Source: Asaia lannensis NBRC 102526
GTDB taxonomy: Bacteria > Pseudomonadota > Alphaproteobacteria > Acetobacterales > Acetobacteraceae
Length of the DNA stretch: 64,000 bases
Assembly: GCF_024054035.1 (NCBI RefSeq)
Contig: NZ_JAMXQU010000002.1
Span: 124,001-188,000, forward strand
Reading direction: 5' to 3'
Position 1 is the first letter of the stretch, and each line of letters opens with the position of its first letter. Position numbers and translations under genes: made by a program. Shown one piece after another: positions 62,676 to 64,000 of this stretch. The notes below the pieces were generated by a model. The model saw only the letters and a program-made list of their open reading frames with translations, made no database searches and was not told the DNA's origin.

Positions 62676-62733
62676 GTTCCGGAAAGCCCAGGCTTTCCGG
62701 AACTTGGCATTGCCGGGCTTTCCACCCCGGCAA
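62676..62733 (+). terminator. Two tandem hairpins after secB
   Basis: First: GTTCCGGAAAGCC/GGCTTTCCGGAAC (perfect 13-bp arms, 2-nt centre). Second: TTGCCGGG/CCCGGCAA with an 8-nt loop. Neither has a T-run, so termination may be partial or the stems may stabilise the mRNA end. Confidence 0.55.
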
Positions 62734-62792
62734 CAGCCCGACCGCGATCCGTCATGCGACGATGATCCTCTAATAAACCGGGAACTCTGCCC

Positions 62793-63500
62793 ATGACACT
62801 TCGGTCAGAAATGATCGTCGACGCTCTGAAAGCGCTCGGGAAACCCGCAACAGCTCCACAGATATACAAACAAATCAGCTTAACGCTTCCTTACGAACCC
62901 TTGGGCAATACCCCGGTTGCGACAATTCGCGCACGGCTACAGGAAGCTTGCCCGCAATCCATCCAATTCCAACATCGGTCGAGACTGTTTCGGCGCGTTT
63001 CTCCCGTAGAGTCACGGCAGGGCTTATGGAGCTTACTGGAACAGGCCGACATACCAGCCATCGACTATACGCTGCCTGATCTGGCAGCGGTTGCGAATGA
63101 CGATGTGGTGAGCGAGACCCAACGGCAAATTTTGGCACAAGCACGCATTGGACAGGGAGAATTTCGACGCAAGCTCTGTGTGATGTGGGACAGCGCATGT
63201 GCCGTAACTAACGTCACAGTTCCCCACCTGCTTCGGGCATCACACATAAAACCTTGGAAAGATTCCACGAACGTCGAGCGTCTTGATCCAAACAACGGCC
63301 TTCTGTTGATCGCAAATCTCGATGCCGCATTCGATAAAAATATTATTTCCTTCAAGGATGATGGGACAATTATTTTTTCATCATCACTCGGCGAAGATCC
63401 CCGCGCAACACTCGGGATCCAGAAGGATTCCTCGATCAGGCGAAAGCTTAACTGCCAACAGAAAGCTTATCTACGCTCTCATCGGGAAAAACTTAAATAG
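62793..63500 (+). CDS. HARE-HTH plus HNH endonuclease, probable restriction nuclease
   Basis: 235 residues. The first 80 residues resemble a HARE-type winged helix (MIVDALKALGKPATAPQIYKQI, NTPVATIRARLQEAC, GLWSLLEQA), found in several restriction enzymes and in chromatin proteins and thought to read modified DNA. The C-terminus is an HNH_2-type nuclease: ARIGQGEFRRKLCVMWDSACAVT, LLRASHIKPWKDSTNVERLDPNNGLLLIANLDAAFDKNIISF. Visibly AT-richer than secB, with codon use unlike its neighbours. It lies next to the 3' end of tRNA-Ser. No cognate methyltransferase is adjacent; the closest, at 59087-59998, is 2.8 kb away. Confidence 0.85.
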   Translation: MTLRSEMIVDALKALGKPATAPQIYKQISLTLPYEPLGNTPVATIRARLQEACPQSIQFQHRSRLFRRVSPVESRQGLWSLLEQADIPAIDYTLPDLAAVANDDVVSETQRQILAQARIGQGEFRRKLCVMWDSACAVTNVTVPHLLRASHIKPWKDSTNVERLDPNNGLLLIANLDAAFDKNIISFKDDGTIIFSSSLGEDPRATLGIQKDSSIRRKLNCQQKAYLRSHREKLK

Positions 63501-63650
63501 GGTCTACTGGGAGTCAAATCAGCAGCGTACAGTGGAAGTAATTTCTGGCAGAAGTAGTCGTATGTTTTTTGTATGATCTAAGCTGTCGCTTCACATCAGC
63601 TATGACTGATCATGATCTTCGCGCAGTGAGCCTCCAGATCAATCGGCGCA

Positions 63651-63741
<91 letters not shown>

Positions 63742-63842
63742 TGCGCGCCTGCGAAACAGGTCCACAGCGCGGGAGCCGCCTCTTTGCCCGGTTTCAGGAC
63801 ACGATGCAAGAGGGGGTCCCGCATCGCAGTCCGGGCGCTCTT

Positions 63843-64000
63843 TCAGCCGAGAAGATGAAAATAGGAGATCAGCAGCCAAAGCGCGCAGATCAGGAACACC
63901 CCCATTGCAATACAGGGCAGAACGATCGACCACAGAAAGCCGCGCGTGGTCTGGGCCGGTTCGGCTATGCCCGCCTGACGTTCGAGTTTGCTGGCTTCTT
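63843..64000 (-). CDS. C-terminal end of a membrane protein (cut by window edge)
   Basis: The last 52 codons of a gene that starts beyond the window. SKLERQAGIAEPAQTTRGFL leads into one strong transmembrane helix (WSIVLPCIAMGVFLICALW) and a tail LLISYFHLLG followed by TGA. Too little to identify. Confidence 0.7.
   Translation of the reverse strand, partial: EASKLERQAGIAEPAQTTRGFLWSIVLPCIAMGVFLICALWLLISYFHLLG

Overview
The window reads as chromosomal DNA of an alphaproteobacterium, most likely an acetic acid bacterium (Acetobacteraceae). This is inference from gene content and moderately high GC. The supporting features are a cyoABCD quinol oxidase operon, a class I lysyl-tRNA synthetase, alphaproteobacterial gene neighbourhoods (hda-ppk1 divergent from purMN; SUV3-type helicase/S4/fdxA; secB divergent from tim44-mltA) and a CIRCE-controlled groESL. 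There is no prophage, insertion sequence, rRNA or CRISPR array. Genes are dense and mostly housekeeping.

Layout. 1-3.5 kb: ppk1 (cut by the window edge) and hda, divergent from purM-purN. 3.5-9.3 kb: a glycosyltransferase/DUF2142 pair, a sugar isomerase divergent from a sugar MFS transporter, and a small P-loop NTPase. 9.5-16.6 kb: an EamA exporter, an AT-rich orphan gene, ndk, an ABC-F ATPase, an AI-2E-family permease and a TipA-like MerR regulator. 16.1-21 kb: a surface-glycan set with a DegT aminotransferase, a WbpM/PglF-type dehydratase and a WbpL-type phosphoglycosyltransferase. 21-27 kb: GNAT, MarR, an M17 aminopeptidase, helicase-S4-fdxA. 27.4-31.4 kb: cyoABCD, with an apparently unannotated 39-codon ORF overlapping the cyoA start. 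31.9-38.8 kb: a Bax-inhibitor-1 homologue, a ThpR-like protein plus a UDG-family protein, and a lysS-mprF-marC operon. 39-46 kb: a DinG-type helicase overlapping a GT32 glycosyltransferase, then a large TonB-dependent receptor. 46.5-53.4 kb: SDR divergent from LysR around a perfect operator-like palindrome, ada, groEL-groES with CIRCE, DUF4169, a dienelactone hydrolase and a DUF2934-like protein. 53.4-57.5 kb: mtnP, hemF, a Tat-exported TctC-like orphan binding protein, and an Smr protein. 57.5-62.7 kb: a triheme peroxidase, an orphan DNA methyltransferase, mltA and tim44, divergent from secB. 62.8-64 kb: an AT-richer HARE-HTH/HNH nuclease beside tRNA-Ser(UGA), then a truncated membrane-protein gene.

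How the genes fit together. Respiratory electron flow is served by cyoABCD and by a membrane-anchored triheme peroxidase that resembles quinol peroxidases. Envelope functions are prominent: glycan initiation and modification, MprF-like, MltA, SecB, the TonB receptor and the MarC and EamA permeases. The lysS-mprF-marC arrangement links Lys-tRNA supply to a lipid-modification protein whose catalytic domain looks half-deleted. I do not see a complete new multi-gene defence or biosynthetic system. The best leads are the HARE-HTH/HNH nuclease next to the tRNA, the short ORF coupled to cyoA, the truncated MprF beside lysS, the ThpR homologue that lacks its second catalytic histidine motif, and several perfect palindromes in promoter regions.
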